From Spirosoma oryzicola (GTDB lineage Bacteria; Bacteroidota; Bacteroidia; Cytophagales; Spirosomataceae), in the NCBI RefSeq assembly GCF_021233055.1, contig NZ_CP089538.1, positions 5,534,501 through 5,598,500 on the forward strand: a DNA stretch of 64,000 nt, read 5' to 3'. A program made the translations under genes and the position numbers. Below the pieces are notes generated by a model. The model searched no databases and was not told where the DNA came from. It saw nothing but the letters and a program-made list of their open reading frames with translations. Shown piece after piece: positions 34,828 through 43,993 of this stretch. Within the stretch, counting starts at the first letter, position 1. Each line of letters starts with the position of its first letter.

Positions 34828-36306
34828 TTATTTCAAGGAAACCGCCGTTGTACCGATGTACTTCATCAGATTAGCGACAGCCGGTTCAGTTACTTTTAAA
34901 AACGTATGAGGATAAATGCCAATCCAGAATACCATGACGACAAGGGGGATAAACACCCAGCTTTCGGAGCTAGTCAAGTCGGCAAATGATTCGGTACGGG
35001 AAGAGGTTGGACCAAACATGCTTTTCTGGAACATCCGCAGCATATATACCGCACCAAAAATAATGGTAAACCCTGCGGCTAGACCCAGGTAGTGGTTATA
35101 CGTGAAGACACCGTGCAGCAACAGGAACTCGCCCACAAAGCCATTGGTCAGCGGTAGGGCAACGGAGCCAAGCAGCATAACCATGAAGAAAACGGTCAGC
35201 TTCGGCGTTGTGCGGGTAATACCTCCCAGTTGATCGAGCTGACGGGTATTGGTCCGTGAGAAGATCACGTCAGCCACGAAGAACATACCGACAACATTGA
35301 TGCCGTGCGCCAACATTTGCACCAGAGCCCCCTGCATACCGGTTTCGGTCTGCGAAAAAACACCAGCCGCCATTAGTCCCACGTGTGAGAACGACGAATA
35401 AGCAATCAGTCGTTTCATATCTCGCTGACGAATGGCAATGATCGATCCGTAAAGAATGCCGATTACCGATAGGATAATTGCTGTTTTCCCCCAGGTTTCG
35501 ACACCGAGTGGTACCACAGGAAGGATGAATCGGATTAGACCATATACCCCCATCTTGAGCATAATACCGGCTAGCAGCATTGTTGCTGGAGTTGGCGACT
35601 CGACATACGTATCAGGCTGCCACGTATGAAAGGGGAAAATGGGCATCTTAATGGCAAACGCAATAAAGAACGCCCAGAATACCCAGTTTTGCGCTTCGGG
35701 CGTCAGCTTAAGCTTGTAAAAGTCTACGATAGCCGAAGAGTGAGGAGCGGTAGCCGTTGCGGGTGTTTGGTAATACAGGTACACCAGCGCAAGCAGCATG
35801 AATAAGCTACCAAAAATCGTGTAGACAAAGAATTTGAAGGTAACAGGAATACGGTTTTCTCCGCCCCACATCGCGGCCAGAAAATAGATCGGAATTAGGG
35901 CTGCTTCAAAAAACAGGTAGAACAGGAAGCCGTCGCGGGCGGTAAACACACCCACCAAAGCAGCCTGCATATAAAGCATCAGAGCGTAAAATAAATTAGG
36001 CCGCTCATAGCTCCGGTCAAACGTAGAAAGTACAATAAATGGTACGATCAAGCCAGTCAATAACACCAGCAGGACACTGATTCCATCGATACCGGCGCTA
36101 AACCGAATACCTAACGAACCAATCCAGGGATAATCGAATCCAAACTGTGAGGTAGAATCCGGCTGGAACCTTGAGAAAGCAAAGCCTGCTACTGCTAATT
36201 CAATCAATGCAGCAACCAACGCTACTTGTTTTACCCGCTCTCCCTGAAGCAACAAAATCAACGTAGCAGCGACGACCGGGAAAAGAATCAGGAATAGTGT
36301 AAGCAT
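34828..36306 (-). CDS. nuoM: NADH-quinone oxidoreductase subunit M
   Basis: 492 residues with about 14 helices. Key blocks are FYLFFEAALIPIYFLAAMWGG (glutamate in a helix), FAIKMPIFPFHTWQPDTYVE (lysine and histidine) and LIAYSSFSHVGLMAAGVFS. It is one of the three antiporter-like subunits of complex I, located between nuoL (51 bases upstream) and nuoN. Confidence 0.95.
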   Translation of the reverse strand: MLTLFLILFPVVAATLILLLQGERVKQVALVAALIELAVAGFAFSRFQPDSTSQFGFDYPWIGSLGIRFSAGIDGISVLLVLLTGLIVPFIVLSTFDRSYERPNLFYALMLYMQAALVGVFTARDGFLFYLFFEAALIPIYFLAAMWGGENRIPVTFKFFVYTIFGSLFMLLALVYLYYQTPATATAPHSSAIVDFYKLKLTPEAQNWVFWAFFIAFAIKMPIFPFHTWQPDTYVESPTPATMLLAGIMLKMGVYGLIRFILPVVPLGVETWGKTAIILSVIGILYGSIIAIRQRDMKRLIAYSSFSHVGLMAAGVFSQTETGMQGALVQMLAHGINVVGMFFVADVIFSRTNTRQLDQLGGITRTTPKLTVFFMVMLLGSVALPLTNGFVGEFLLLHGVFTYNHYLGLAAGFTIIFGAVYMLRMFQKSMFGPTSSRTESFADLTSSESWVFIPLVVMVFWIGIYPHTFLKVTEPAVANLMKYIGTTAVSLK

Positions 36307-36357
36307 ATAATGAGTGTCGATGGGCGATTACGAGTACTCGTAATTCGTTGTAGCTAA

Positions 36358-38286
36358 CTAAAACCGAATGAAAAACCGCAGCGCAAAAATGGCGGCAATG
36401 CTTAACACCATGGCGAACACGTAGAAACTGATGGAGCCATTCTGGAGAAGCCGAAGTTGGGCTGAACTCTGACGAACCAGCCAGGCAACCCCATTGACAA
36501 TACCGTCAATAAGTCCTTCACCGAAGCTGTAGAGGGCATCTCCCAGACCACGAATGGGCCGTACAATAATCGTTTCGTACAGTTCGTCTACGTAGTATTT
36601 ATTGTACACAACCTGTTCAGGCAAAGAGCGTTCTGCACTATCAGGAGCAGGAACCGCCCCACGGCTGATGTAGGTGACGTATGCGATCACCAAAGCGAGT
36701 AAAGCAACACCTGCCGAAACCGCCATCAGGATATATTCGGTACTATGCTCGATTGTCGATTCGGCAAATGCTTCTGGATTTACCTGACGCGACCCTTCAA
36801 ACAGCGGAGCCATGAAATCACCAAGCCAGCCCGAACCCGGCAGGTTCAAACCACCGCCAATGGCCGATAAAATAGCCAGAACAACTAGCGGAGCAGTCAT
36901 CGTAGCGGGTGACTCGTGCAAGTGATGCCGCTGTTCTTCTGTTCCCCGGAACTCACCAAAGAACGTCAGGAACAACAAGCGGAACATGTAGAAGGAGGTC
37001 AGACCGGATCCTAGCACACCAAGAGCCCACAATAGTTTGTTATGTTCGAAAACGTGCGCTAGGATTTCGTCTTTCGAGAAGAAACCAGCAAACGGCGGCA
37101 AACCGGAAATGGCGATTGTTCCGATCAGAAACGTAATAAACGTAACAGGCAAGGCTTTGCGCAGGCCGCCCATTTTCCGAATGTCCTGTTCATCGGACAT
37201 AGCGTGAATGACGCTACCCGCTCCCAAAAACAATAAGGCTTTAAAGAAGGCGTGGGTAATTACGTGGAACATGCCCGCCGTATAAGCCGTTGCGCTCAAA
37301 CCTAGAAACATATAACCCAACTGCGAAACCGTCGAGTAAGCCAGTACTTTCTTGATGTCGTTTTGCAGAAGGCCAATGGAAGCCGCCAGTAAAGCAGTAG
37401 CAATAGCGATGTAACCAACGATTTCCAGCGTCAGCGGAGCCAGCGTGTAGAGAACGTTTGAACGAACGACCATGTAAATTCCCGCCGTTACCATCGTCGC
37501 TGCGTGGATCAGGGCCGATACGGGCGTTGGTCCCGCCATAGCGTCCGGAAGCCAGGTATAGAGCGGAATCTGAGCCGATTTACCCATCGCACCGACAAAC
37601 AGCAGAATGGTAATCAACAGGATGGTGCTATCACCAATCGGTAAGCTCGTCGCTTGCTTAAACACATCGACATACTCAACCGTACCGAATGTGTTGATGA
37701 GCATGAAGATACCGAGCAGAAAGCCCAAGTCACCGATTCGGTTCATGACAAAGGCTTTGCGAGCGGCATTGTTGTAGCTCGTGTTTTTGTTCCAGAAGCC
37801 GATCAGCAGATAAGAACAAAGTCCAACGCCTTCCCAGCCAATAAACATGATGACGTAGTTCGAACCCATCACCAGCAAAAGCATGAAGAACACGAACAGA
37901 TTCAGAAACGCCATGAATTTGCCGAATCCTTCATCGTGGCTCATATAGCCAATGCTATACAAATGGATGAGCGTTCCAACGCCAGTCACGACCAGCAGCA
38001 TCAACAACGATAACTGGTCAATCTGAAAGGAAAAGTTAATGTGAAGATCCCCGACGCTGATCCAGTCAAACAGGGTTGCGACAAGCGGCCCGGCATTGTC
38101 TACACGTCCGGCGTTGCCGATAAATGCGCCAAACAAATAAGCCGATGTCAGAAAAGAAGCTAGTACAGCAACTGTAGCGATGACTCCGGCTAAGCTCTTG
38201 GGTACCCGCCGAAAGCCAATACCGTTGATAAGAAAACCAATCAACGGAAAAAGCGGAATTAATGCACTGAGTAATTCTATTTTCAT
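36358..38286 (-). CDS. nuoL: NADH-quinone oxidoreductase subunit L
   Basis: 642 residues. The N-terminal antiporter core includes FIGWEGVGLCSYLLIGFW, GKSAQIPLYTWLPDAMAGPTPV and AYSTVSQLGYMFLGLSATA. The C-terminal part contains the long lateral helix and ends with a last membrane anchor (FVFAMVLSIAAIFALRFFI region). It is the distal proton-pumping subunit of complex I. It follows nuoK after 86 bases. Confidence 0.96.
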   Translation of the reverse strand: MKIELLSALIPLFPLIGFLINGIGFRRVPKSLAGVIATVAVLASFLTSAYLFGAFIGNAGRVDNAGPLVATLFDWISVGDLHINFSFQIDQLSLLMLLVVTGVGTLIHLYSIGYMSHDEGFGKFMAFLNLFVFFMLLLVMGSNYVIMFIGWEGVGLCSYLLIGFWNKNTSYNNAARKAFVMNRIGDLGFLLGIFMLINTFGTVEYVDVFKQATSLPIGDSTILLITILLFVGAMGKSAQIPLYTWLPDAMAGPTPVSALIHAATMVTAGIYMVVRSNVLYTLAPLTLEIVGYIAIATALLAASIGLLQNDIKKVLAYSTVSQLGYMFLGLSATAYTAGMFHVITHAFFKALLFLGAGSVIHAMSDEQDIRKMGGLRKALPVTFITFLIGTIAISGLPPFAGFFSKDEILAHVFEHNKLLWALGVLGSGLTSFYMFRLLFLTFFGEFRGTEEQRHHLHESPATMTAPLVVLAILSAIGGGLNLPGSGWLGDFMAPLFEGSRQVNPEAFAESTIEHSTEYILMAVSAGVALLALVIAYVTYISRGAVPAPDSAERSLPEQVVYNKYYVDELYETIIVRPIRGLGDALYSFGEGLIDGIVNGVAWLVRQSSAQLRLLQNGSISFYVFAMVLSIAAIFALRFFIRF

Positions 38287-38372
38287 TAGTTGTAAGTCGA
38301 TAGTCGTTGGTCAGTAATCAGTATTGTGACGAATAAGTCAGTTTTTCTACCGAATAAGCACCGCTGACTGTT

Positions 38373-38717
38373 TTACCATTTCAACTTATTAAGCAATCCA
38401 ACGTCAATGGATCGGGTATTTCGATAAATCATAACAATTATAGCCAGACCGACCGATACTTCGGCAGCCGCTACAGCCATAATAAAAAAGACGAAAACCT
38501 GCCCCGACGAGTCAGAACGATAGGAAGAGAATGCGATGAGTAATAAGTTGACGGCGTTGAGCATCAACTCAATCGACATAAAGATGATGATAGCGTTGCG
38601 CCGGGTCAGTACACCAATGATGCCGATGACGAACAGCGCGGTGCTGAGAATCAGGTAATACGTGAGCGGTATTTGCTGAATGACTTCCGGAATGAGGACG
38701 TCCTGCGTGGGTTGCAT
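38373..38717 (-). CDS. nuoK: NADH-quinone oxidoreductase subunit K
   Basis: 114 residues with three helices, including the conserved glutamates in FMSIELMLNAVNLLLIAFS and AVAAAEVSVGLAIIVMIYR. It belongs to the membrane arm of complex I, next to NuoJ. Here it is the first gene of the nuoKLMN run and has a consensus promoter, with no nuoJ upstream. The N-terminal extension of about 18 residues before the first helix is slightly long for the family. Confidence 0.95.
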   Translation of the reverse strand: MQPTQDVLIPEVIQQIPLTYYLILSTALFVIGIIGVLTRRNAIIIFMSIELMLNAVNLLLIAFSSYRSDSSGQVFVFFIMAVAAAEVSVGLAIIVMIYRNTRSIDVGLLNKLKW

Positions 38718-38743
38718 GGCTTGCCGGTTAATAGAAAGTATGG

Positions 38744-38774
38744 CAAATGTAAAGATTATTCGGGCTTGCTCAAA
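38744..38774 (-). promoter_or_regulatory. nuoK: Promoter of the nuoKLMN operon
   Basis: Minus-strand TTTG (38774-38771), a 19-base spacer and TACATTTG (38751-38744), ending 27 bases before the nuoK ATG. This indicates independent transcription of the four genes. Confidence 0.65.
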
Positions 38775-38874
38775 TTCGGGCAGCCAGGGTAGACCGTGAA
38801 TTTGGGCAATTAATAAGGCTATAGTCCAAATTGGAGCATTATTTTTACCACATTCGGCCTTGAATTCTACTTAT

Positions 38875-39696
38875 TTACTTTTTCGCATGGCCGTTGCTGA
38901 ACATTCTCAACCGAATTTCCGTTAGCCTCCGCTTGGTATCGAGTGGAAATTCGCCCTTCAACATCCAATCGTAGAACGAAGGCTCTTTCTTCAATACTTC
39001 CAGCACAGGCAGTCCTTTGTGTTTGCCAAAATTGAAAACCTCTTCGCCTTTTTCGTTGATAACAATCCGGCCAGCTAAATCGACATTTTTGTTGGCGGTC
39101 AGGCTGTGAAGCATATCCACATCGTTGTCAAAAACAACGTCCTGTCCGCTATCTGCTTTGGCGACCATGCCCATGTAACGCTGCACCTGCGCATTAAGCA
39201 CTTCCAGCGACGCAATCGTGTCGGCTTCGGCCCCGTGCGCACCAACTAACTCTTTGTTGCAGTAGAATTTGTAAGCCGCCGACAGATTACGTGGCTCCAT
39301 AAGATGAAAAATACGTTGTGCATCGACCATCCGACGGTTTTTCATGTCAAATTCGACATTAGCGCGTAAGAACTCCTCAACCAGTACGGGAACATCGAAC
39401 CGGTTGCTGTTGAATCCTGCCAGATCGCAACCGTCCATAAACTGCGCTAATGTGCGGGCGACGGATTTAAAGGGAGGGGCATCCTTTACATCATCGTCAT
39501 AAATGCCGTGAATCAAGCTCGACTCCAACGGAATAGGCATCCCAGGGTTAACGCGCTGGGTTTTAGTAGCTACTTCACCATTTGGTAACGCCTTAATGAT
39601 GCAAATGTCAATAATACGGTCTTTCGCTACGTTTACGCCAGTCGTTTCGAGGTCAAAGAAAGCGAGCGGTTTTTTGAGTACAAGTTGATGCGTCAT
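38875..39696 (-). CDS. 3'-5' exonuclease (DnaQ/RNase T type) with C-terminal FGKHKG domain
   Basis: 273 residues from ATG 39696. The DEDD exonuclease domain shows LAFFDLETTG (D15, E17), GFNSNRFDVPVL and HGAEADTIASLEVL. A separate C-terminal segment, FNFGKHKGLPVLEVL to YDWMLKGEFPLDTK, resembles the DUF3820-type module often fused to such nucleases in Bacteroidota. The protein probably trims DNA or RNA 3' ends in repair or proofreading; it is not shown to be the polymerase III epsilon subunit. A TACCTTTG element lies at 39736-39729 on the minus strand. Confidence 0.85.
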   Translation of the reverse strand: MTHQLVLKKPLAFFDLETTGVNVAKDRIIDICIIKALPNGEVATKTQRVNPGMPIPLESSLIHGIYDDDVKDAPPFKSVARTLAQFMDGCDLAGFNSNRFDVPVLVEEFLRANVEFDMKNRRMVDAQRIFHLMEPRNLSAAYKFYCNKELVGAHGAEADTIASLEVLNAQVQRYMGMVAKADSGQDVVFDNDVDMLHSLTANKNVDLAGRIVINEKGEEVFNFGKHKGLPVLEVLKKEPSFYDWMLKGEFPLDTKRRLTEIRLRMFSNGHAKK

Positions 39697-39801
39697 AACC
39701 AAACCGAATAAACAACACGGTTAGGCCACAAAGGTAAACTGTTTGATGGACAAGTTGTGCGCAAGCAATTAACTATGCGTTAATTACACGATCAAGCTCG
39801 T

Positions 39802-41382
39802 TTAGACTTCTTTCAACCGATCTACCCAATTGACACCCTGCCGGACCTCATCGACCGATGGCATACGACCAGCTTGCATCAGTTCCCGGATGGCAATAAT
39901 ATCCTGATCGCGCTTTAATCCAGCCGCTGCCTTAATTTGATTTTCCTGTACGTAGAAGGCGAGAAACGATTCATCAGTTTGCGGATCACCGTCGTAGATG
40001 ATATCGTCAAAATGATCGGCGTGGCCAACGTAATTGATTCGTTTGCCGAGTTGATTGGTCCAGAAAAAAGGAACTTCGTGGTAAGGCTGCTCCCGACCAG
40101 CCATGTTCAAGCCAGCAACATAGCCTTGTACGCCCGCAACTTTCCAGTGTTCAATTCGTTCGCTACCGTCTGGAGTCGGATAGTGAGCGATGTCGCCAGC
40201 CGCATAAAGATCATCTGCCAGCTTGAGGTAAGCGTCCGTTTTGACCCCGCCGTCTTTTTCGAGTGGGATACTTTTCAAGAAATCCGTCTTTGGATGTACA
40301 CCTAAACCCAACAGGACAAGATCAGCCGGAAGCCGCTGCCCATTATCCAGCAGTACTGCCTTGACCGCATCGTTGCCTTCTACCTGTGCTACTTTACAGC
40401 CCAAATGAAAGCGAATACCTTCTTTTTCGTGCCAGCCTTGCATCAGCCGACCGATTTTCTCGCCTAGTGTTTTGCTAAACGGTACAGGCTCCGGGCTAAC
40501 CACGTCTACTTCGCAACCTAGCTTGTGCATACTCATGGCTCCTTCCAACCCAATGAACGAGCTACCCACAACAACGACGCGCTTTCCCGACTGTCCCAGT
40601 TCGCGAAGACGCTGGCTATCGTGCAGTGTACGGAGGGTATAAACGCCTTGCATATTGACGTCTACATCCGGCAGCAAATTAGGCTGGCCCCCTGTGCAGA
40701 CCAGAGCCTTATCGTAGGTCAGCGTTTCGCCGGAAGCCAATTCGATTTGCTTTGTAGTAGGATCAAGCGAAGCAACACGCTGGTTTGTCCGGATGTCGAT
40801 GCCATAATCCTGATAGAACTCTTCCGTACGAAGTGGCATCCACTCGTCAGGCGCTTCCCCTTGTAAATAGTCTTTCGAACAGTTGGGCCGGTCATACGGT
40901 CTTTCCTGGCTTTCAGTAAGCACCGTAATTTTGCCCGTAAATCCGCCTTCCCGCAAACCTTCTGCAGCAAAGGTCGCGGCTCCTCCTCCACCCACGATAA
41001 CATAGGTTTCCCCATTCGTGGGATCAGGCGTAACCATTGGATTTTCGAGACTTTCCTTATTCGTTGTCAGGCGGACAAACACCTGATCATTTTCGATTCG
41101 CACCTCGTGCGTGGGTAATCCGTTGAGGGCTGGTGCTTCTAACCGATGCCCGTCTCTAACATCGAAGCAGGCATTATGCCAAGGACAAACGAGCCGGTGT
41201 CCGTTGAGTAGTCCCTTTGCTAGTGGACCCTGATAGTGCGTGCATTTCGGATGAAGCGCGTAAAACTGGCCATCAGCGCGGGCTAGCAGCACATCCGTAT
41301 CACCCACTTGAACTTCTTTCAGTTGACCATCAGCAAGGTCATCAACGTGACAGACGGCGGCTTCGGTGTAATCAGCGATCAT
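39802..41382 (-). CDS. Rieske [2Fe-2S] domain fused to AIF-type FAD/NAD(P) reductase
   Basis: 526 residues from ATG 41382; a TTG four codons earlier is rejected. The N-terminal Rieske domain has Cys47-x-His49 (KCTHYQGPLA) and Cys66-PW-His69 (VCPWHNACFD). A pyridine nucleotide-disulfide oxidoreductase follows: FAD motif VIVGGGGAATFAAEGL near 132, NAD motif VVVVGSSFIGLEGAMS near 270, and LYAAGDIAHYPTPDG. A C-terminal reductase domain follows. This fusion resembles bacterial and animal AIFM3-like proteins. The electron acceptor is unknown. A terminator separates it from the upstream exbBD genes. Confidence 0.9.
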   Translation of the reverse strand: MIADYTEAAVCHVDDLADGQLKEVQVGDTDVLLARADGQFYALHPKCTHYQGPLAKGLLNGHRLVCPWHNACFDVRDGHRLEAPALNGLPTHEVRIENDQVFVRLTTNKESLENPMVTPDPTNGETYVIVGGGGAATFAAEGLREGGFTGKITVLTESQERPYDRPNCSKDYLQGEAPDEWMPLRTEEFYQDYGIDIRTNQRVASLDPTTKQIELASGETLTYDKALVCTGGQPNLLPDVDVNMQGVYTLRTLHDSQRLRELGQSGKRVVVVGSSFIGLEGAMSMHKLGCEVDVVSPEPVPFSKTLGEKIGRLMQGWHEKEGIRFHLGCKVAQVEGNDAVKAVLLDNGQRLPADLVLLGLGVHPKTDFLKSIPLEKDGGVKTDAYLKLADDLYAAGDIAHYPTPDGSERIEHWKVAGVQGYVAGLNMAGREQPYHEVPFFWTNQLGKRINYVGHADHFDDIIYDGDPQTDESFLAFYVQENQIKAAAGLKRDQDIIAIRELMQAGRMPSVDEVRQGVNWVDRLKEV

Positions 41383-41449
41383 AGATAAAGACAACGGTTA
41401 GGTTCGGTGTCCTATAAACTACGAAGTCGGGTCAATTGATTGAAGAGAA

Positions 41450-41480
41450 TAAAAAAAGCCGTTGCAGTGCTGCAACGGCT
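41450..41480 (-). terminator. Terminator of exbB-exbD
   Basis: agccgttgca (41457-41466) pairs with tgcaacggct (41471-41480). On the minus strand seven T follow. Confidence 0.85.
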
Positions 41481-41501
41481 TACCACTCTTTCAAAATTGT
41501 C

Positions 41502-41894
41502 TTATTTCGACGTTGCCATCACCATTTTGATGTTCAGCTTGGCACCCGTTTGTAACACATCGACCAGATCCTGGACCGTCAGCGATTTGTCAAACCGTAC
41601 GACAACCGTTGGCTCGGCAATGCCAGCCATGATTGTTTTTAGCTCCGTTTCCAGACTAGCGGCATCAACGGGCTTTTTATCGATGAAATACTGCTTTTTA
41701 TCATCGACCGACAACGTCACCTGTTTTTTGCTCAACTGCTGCGACGATGACGCTTTGGGCAGCATCAGCTTGATAACATTCGGATTTGCTACCGTCGAAA
41801 TGATGAGGAAAAACAACAGCAGGAAAAACATGATGTCGTTCAGCGACGATGTCGCGACCTCGGCAGCAAATTTATTTTTTCTTCGAAGTTTCAT
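41502..41894 (-). CDS. exbD: ExbD/TolR-family proton-channel partner
   Basis: 130 residues. A basic N-terminus (MKLRRKNKF) leads to one membrane helix with the essential-type aspartate (NDIMFFLLLFFLI, D20), and a periplasmic domain ending in LVDVLQTGAKLNIKMVMATSK. ExbD pairs with ExbB to convert proton flow into work on TonB. It follows exbB by 82 bases and ends at a terminator. No tonB gene or second ExbD is adjacent. Confidence 0.92.
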   Translation of the reverse strand: MKLRRKNKFAAEVATSSLNDIMFFLLLFFLIISTVANPNVIKLMLPKASSSQQLSKKQVTLSVDDKKQYFIDKKPVDAASLETELKTIMAGIAEPTVVVRFDKSLTVQDLVDVLQTGAKLNIKMVMATSK

Positions 41895-41976
41895 AGTAAG
41901 TAAGGCACCAGATAACGGCTGTTAGCCCGAAAAGTACCAGTTGATTCGGCTCATACTACGGCCGAACCCCGGAATC

Positions 41977-42687
41977 CTATCGCATCCGAGCGGGTTCAGC
42001 CGTCGGTTTCTGGAGAACTTCGATAAACTCAAATGCATTCATCTCCAGTTGAAGCGTGAACCGCTCAATCATCATGTTCAGCAGGTGATACCCCGTGTAC
42101 GAAATAACCCCGACAATCAGACCGGCACCGGAGGTGATCATTTTCTCGTACAGACCACCCGCAATAATACCAACGCTGATGTTGTCCGATAAGGAGATGT
42201 CATAGAAGATACGAATAATCCCGGAGATGGTCCCGATAAAGCCAAGCATCGGAGCGATACCGGCAATAATACCCAGATAGCCCATGTTTCGCTCTAGCCG
42301 TGACAATTCGATCTGGCCAACGGTTTCAATCGTGCTTTCGATTTCCTTGATTGGCGAACCAATCCGACCGATTGCTTTTTCGAAAACGCGTCCCATAGCG
42401 GTGCGCTGATTCTTGGCAAACGACTCCGCCGATTTGATATTTCCCTGGGCTACCATATCCCGAATATTATCGACGAAGTTCGGGTCGCTTTTCGTTTGGG
42501 AGCGAATCACAAAATAGCGTTCAAAAATCAGGTAAAGCGCCGAAAAGAACAGCAGCGCAATGGGTATCATAACCCAGCCGCCCTTGGCAACCAGATCAAA
42601 TAACTGTAAACTTTGTGGTTGGGGGGCCGCCGTGGCTGACAACGACGCGGCCGTGGTGTCAACGGCCGGAACCTGAAGCAAGAGCAT
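41977..42687 (-). CDS. exbB: MotA/TolQ/ExbB proton-channel family protein
   Basis: 236 residues. The first membrane segment (GGWVMIPIALLFFSALYLIFERY), a cytoplasmic stretch, and the paired helices LERNMGYLGIIAGIAPMLGFIGTISG and SVGIIAGGLYEKMITSGAGLIVG are the TolQ/ExbB core. Together with ExbD downstream it would energise TonB-dependent uptake. A consensus promoter lies about 80 bases upstream, giving a leader of about 70 bases. Confidence 0.92.
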   Translation of the reverse strand: MLLLQVPAVDTTAASLSATAAPQPQSLQLFDLVAKGGWVMIPIALLFFSALYLIFERYFVIRSQTKSDPNFVDNIRDMVAQGNIKSAESFAKNQRTAMGRVFEKAIGRIGSPIKEIESTIETVGQIELSRLERNMGYLGIIAGIAPMLGFIGTISGIIRIFYDISLSDNISVGIIAGGLYEKMITSGAGLIVGVISYTGYHLLNMMIERFTLQLEMNAFEFIEVLQKPTAEPARMR

Positions 42688-42766
42688 ACGAACGAGTCGG
42701 GTAAGTGAGTGAGTTTGACCAGCTGTTGTTTTGACACAAACGAGCCGCTTTCCTCGGATATTGTTT

Positions 42767-42795
42767 CAAAGATAGTGAAGCCTGTTTTATACAAA
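42767..42795 (-). promoter_or_regulatory. exbB: Promoter of exbB-exbD
   Basis: Minus-strand TTTG (42795-42792), a 17-base spacer and TATCTTTG (42774-42767). Confidence 0.6.
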
Positions 42796-42858
42796 CGATA
42801 AACTTAGGCAGTGTACGCTAAACCTACAGGCTAAACTACCCATTTTTTGGTAAGCTAG

Positions 42859-43830
42859 TCAAGGTTTGATAAGAATTTTACCCCGCCGTCCTGGTCGCTC
42901 GGCATGTTCGGTCGCTTCGGTAATCTGATCAAGCGGGTAAGACGCTTCAACGGGCAACTGAATTTTTCCCGATGCCAACAACCGCACTACATTCTGAGCA
43001 ACATCCTGCCGGGTCTGGCTGTCAACACGGCGCATCCAGTCCGTAAGCCAGAATCCTTTAATCGTTAATTCTCTAAAAATCAGCAGCCCGGCATTAATAG
43101 TTGGGTCCTGCATACTCATCAATCCATAGATGATCATGGTTCCTGCTTTGGCCAGACAGGTTAAGGCTTCGGTAGCAGTATGTCCACCCACAGCATCCAG
43201 CACGCAGGCGACACCAACTCCATCGGTAATTTGCTTAACACGAGCGGCTAAATTTTCGGTTTCTACATTGATAACTTCGGTTAACCCCAATGCTTTCAAT
43301 TCTTCATCAAGATCATCGCGTCGAACGGTACCAATGGTCTTGATCCCCCGCATCTGGCACAACTGAATGACCAATTTTCCGAAAGCCGATCCAACAGCGG
43401 TAATCAGTAGCCAGCCACCTTCCGGCACACCCGAATCCTGCACCATTGCGTAAGCCGTAAACGGATTGACAAATAGTTGCGCTCCTAGGTCGTCCGAAAT
43501 CTCATCGGGAATGGGCACCAGCGCTTTTTCGTGCGCCAGCGCGTACTCCGACCATGAGCCAACACCGCTAAAGCTCACTCGGGTGCCGGTCGGTATCTGA
43601 ACGCCCTCGCCGACGGCATCGACAACACCTACGCCTTCGAAACCAGCTCCCGACGGTAGCTGTGGCCGAATACCGTACAGATTCTGGACAAACATGATGT
43701 CCGACGGGTTGATCGGTGCGGCAATTACCTTCACGCGCACTTCATTTGGACCCGGCTCGGGCAGTGCTACTTCAGTTGCTTTCAGGATTTGGCCGGGCTT
43801 GCCAGTCTGCTCAAAAATGATGCTTTTCAT
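42859..43830 (-). CDS. MDR-family zinc-independent NAD(P)H:quinone/enoyl reductase-like oxidoreductase
   Basis: 323 residues from ATG 43830 (MKSIIFEQTG); an 18-residue extension to 43884 is not family-like. The MDR fold is seen in PINPSDIMFVQNLYG, the GAGFEGVGVVDAVGEGV block and a nucleotide-binding region LLITAVGSAFGKLVIQLC. The zinc ligands of true alcohol dehydrogenases are absent, pointing to the 2-enoyl thioester/quinone reductase branch (MECR-like). The substrate is unknown. It stands alone, separated from exbB by 171 bases. Confidence 0.82.
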   Translation of the reverse strand: MKSIIFEQTGKPGQILKATEVALPEPGPNEVRVKVIAAPINPSDIMFVQNLYGIRPQLPSGAGFEGVGVVDAVGEGVQIPTGTRVSFSGVGSWSEYALAHEKALVPIPDEISDDLGAQLFVNPFTAYAMVQDSGVPEGGWLLITAVGSAFGKLVIQLCQMRGIKTIGTVRRDDLDEELKALGLTEVINVETENLAARVKQITDGVGVACVLDAVGGHTATEALTCLAKAGTMIIYGLMSMQDPTINAGLLIFRELTIKGFWLTDWMRRVDSQTRQDVAQNVVRLLASGKIQLPVEASYPLDQITEATEHAERPGRRGKILIKP

Positions 43831-43993
43831 AAGCGTTGATGCGTTGTCATTGTAAATGTGTTGAAAATATGATTTAATTCGCACAAACTATTCCTAAACC
43901 TTGAGATCAAGCGTCAGCCGGTAAACACTCATTGGTAACAGCAGTGCCTTTATCCCAACGATTATAGTACCGGCTGATAGCTCGTATTGTTCA

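Noticed and set aside
36909..38013. Plus-strand frames inside nuoL
   Set aside because: Antisense shadows of a well-conserved membrane protein gene.
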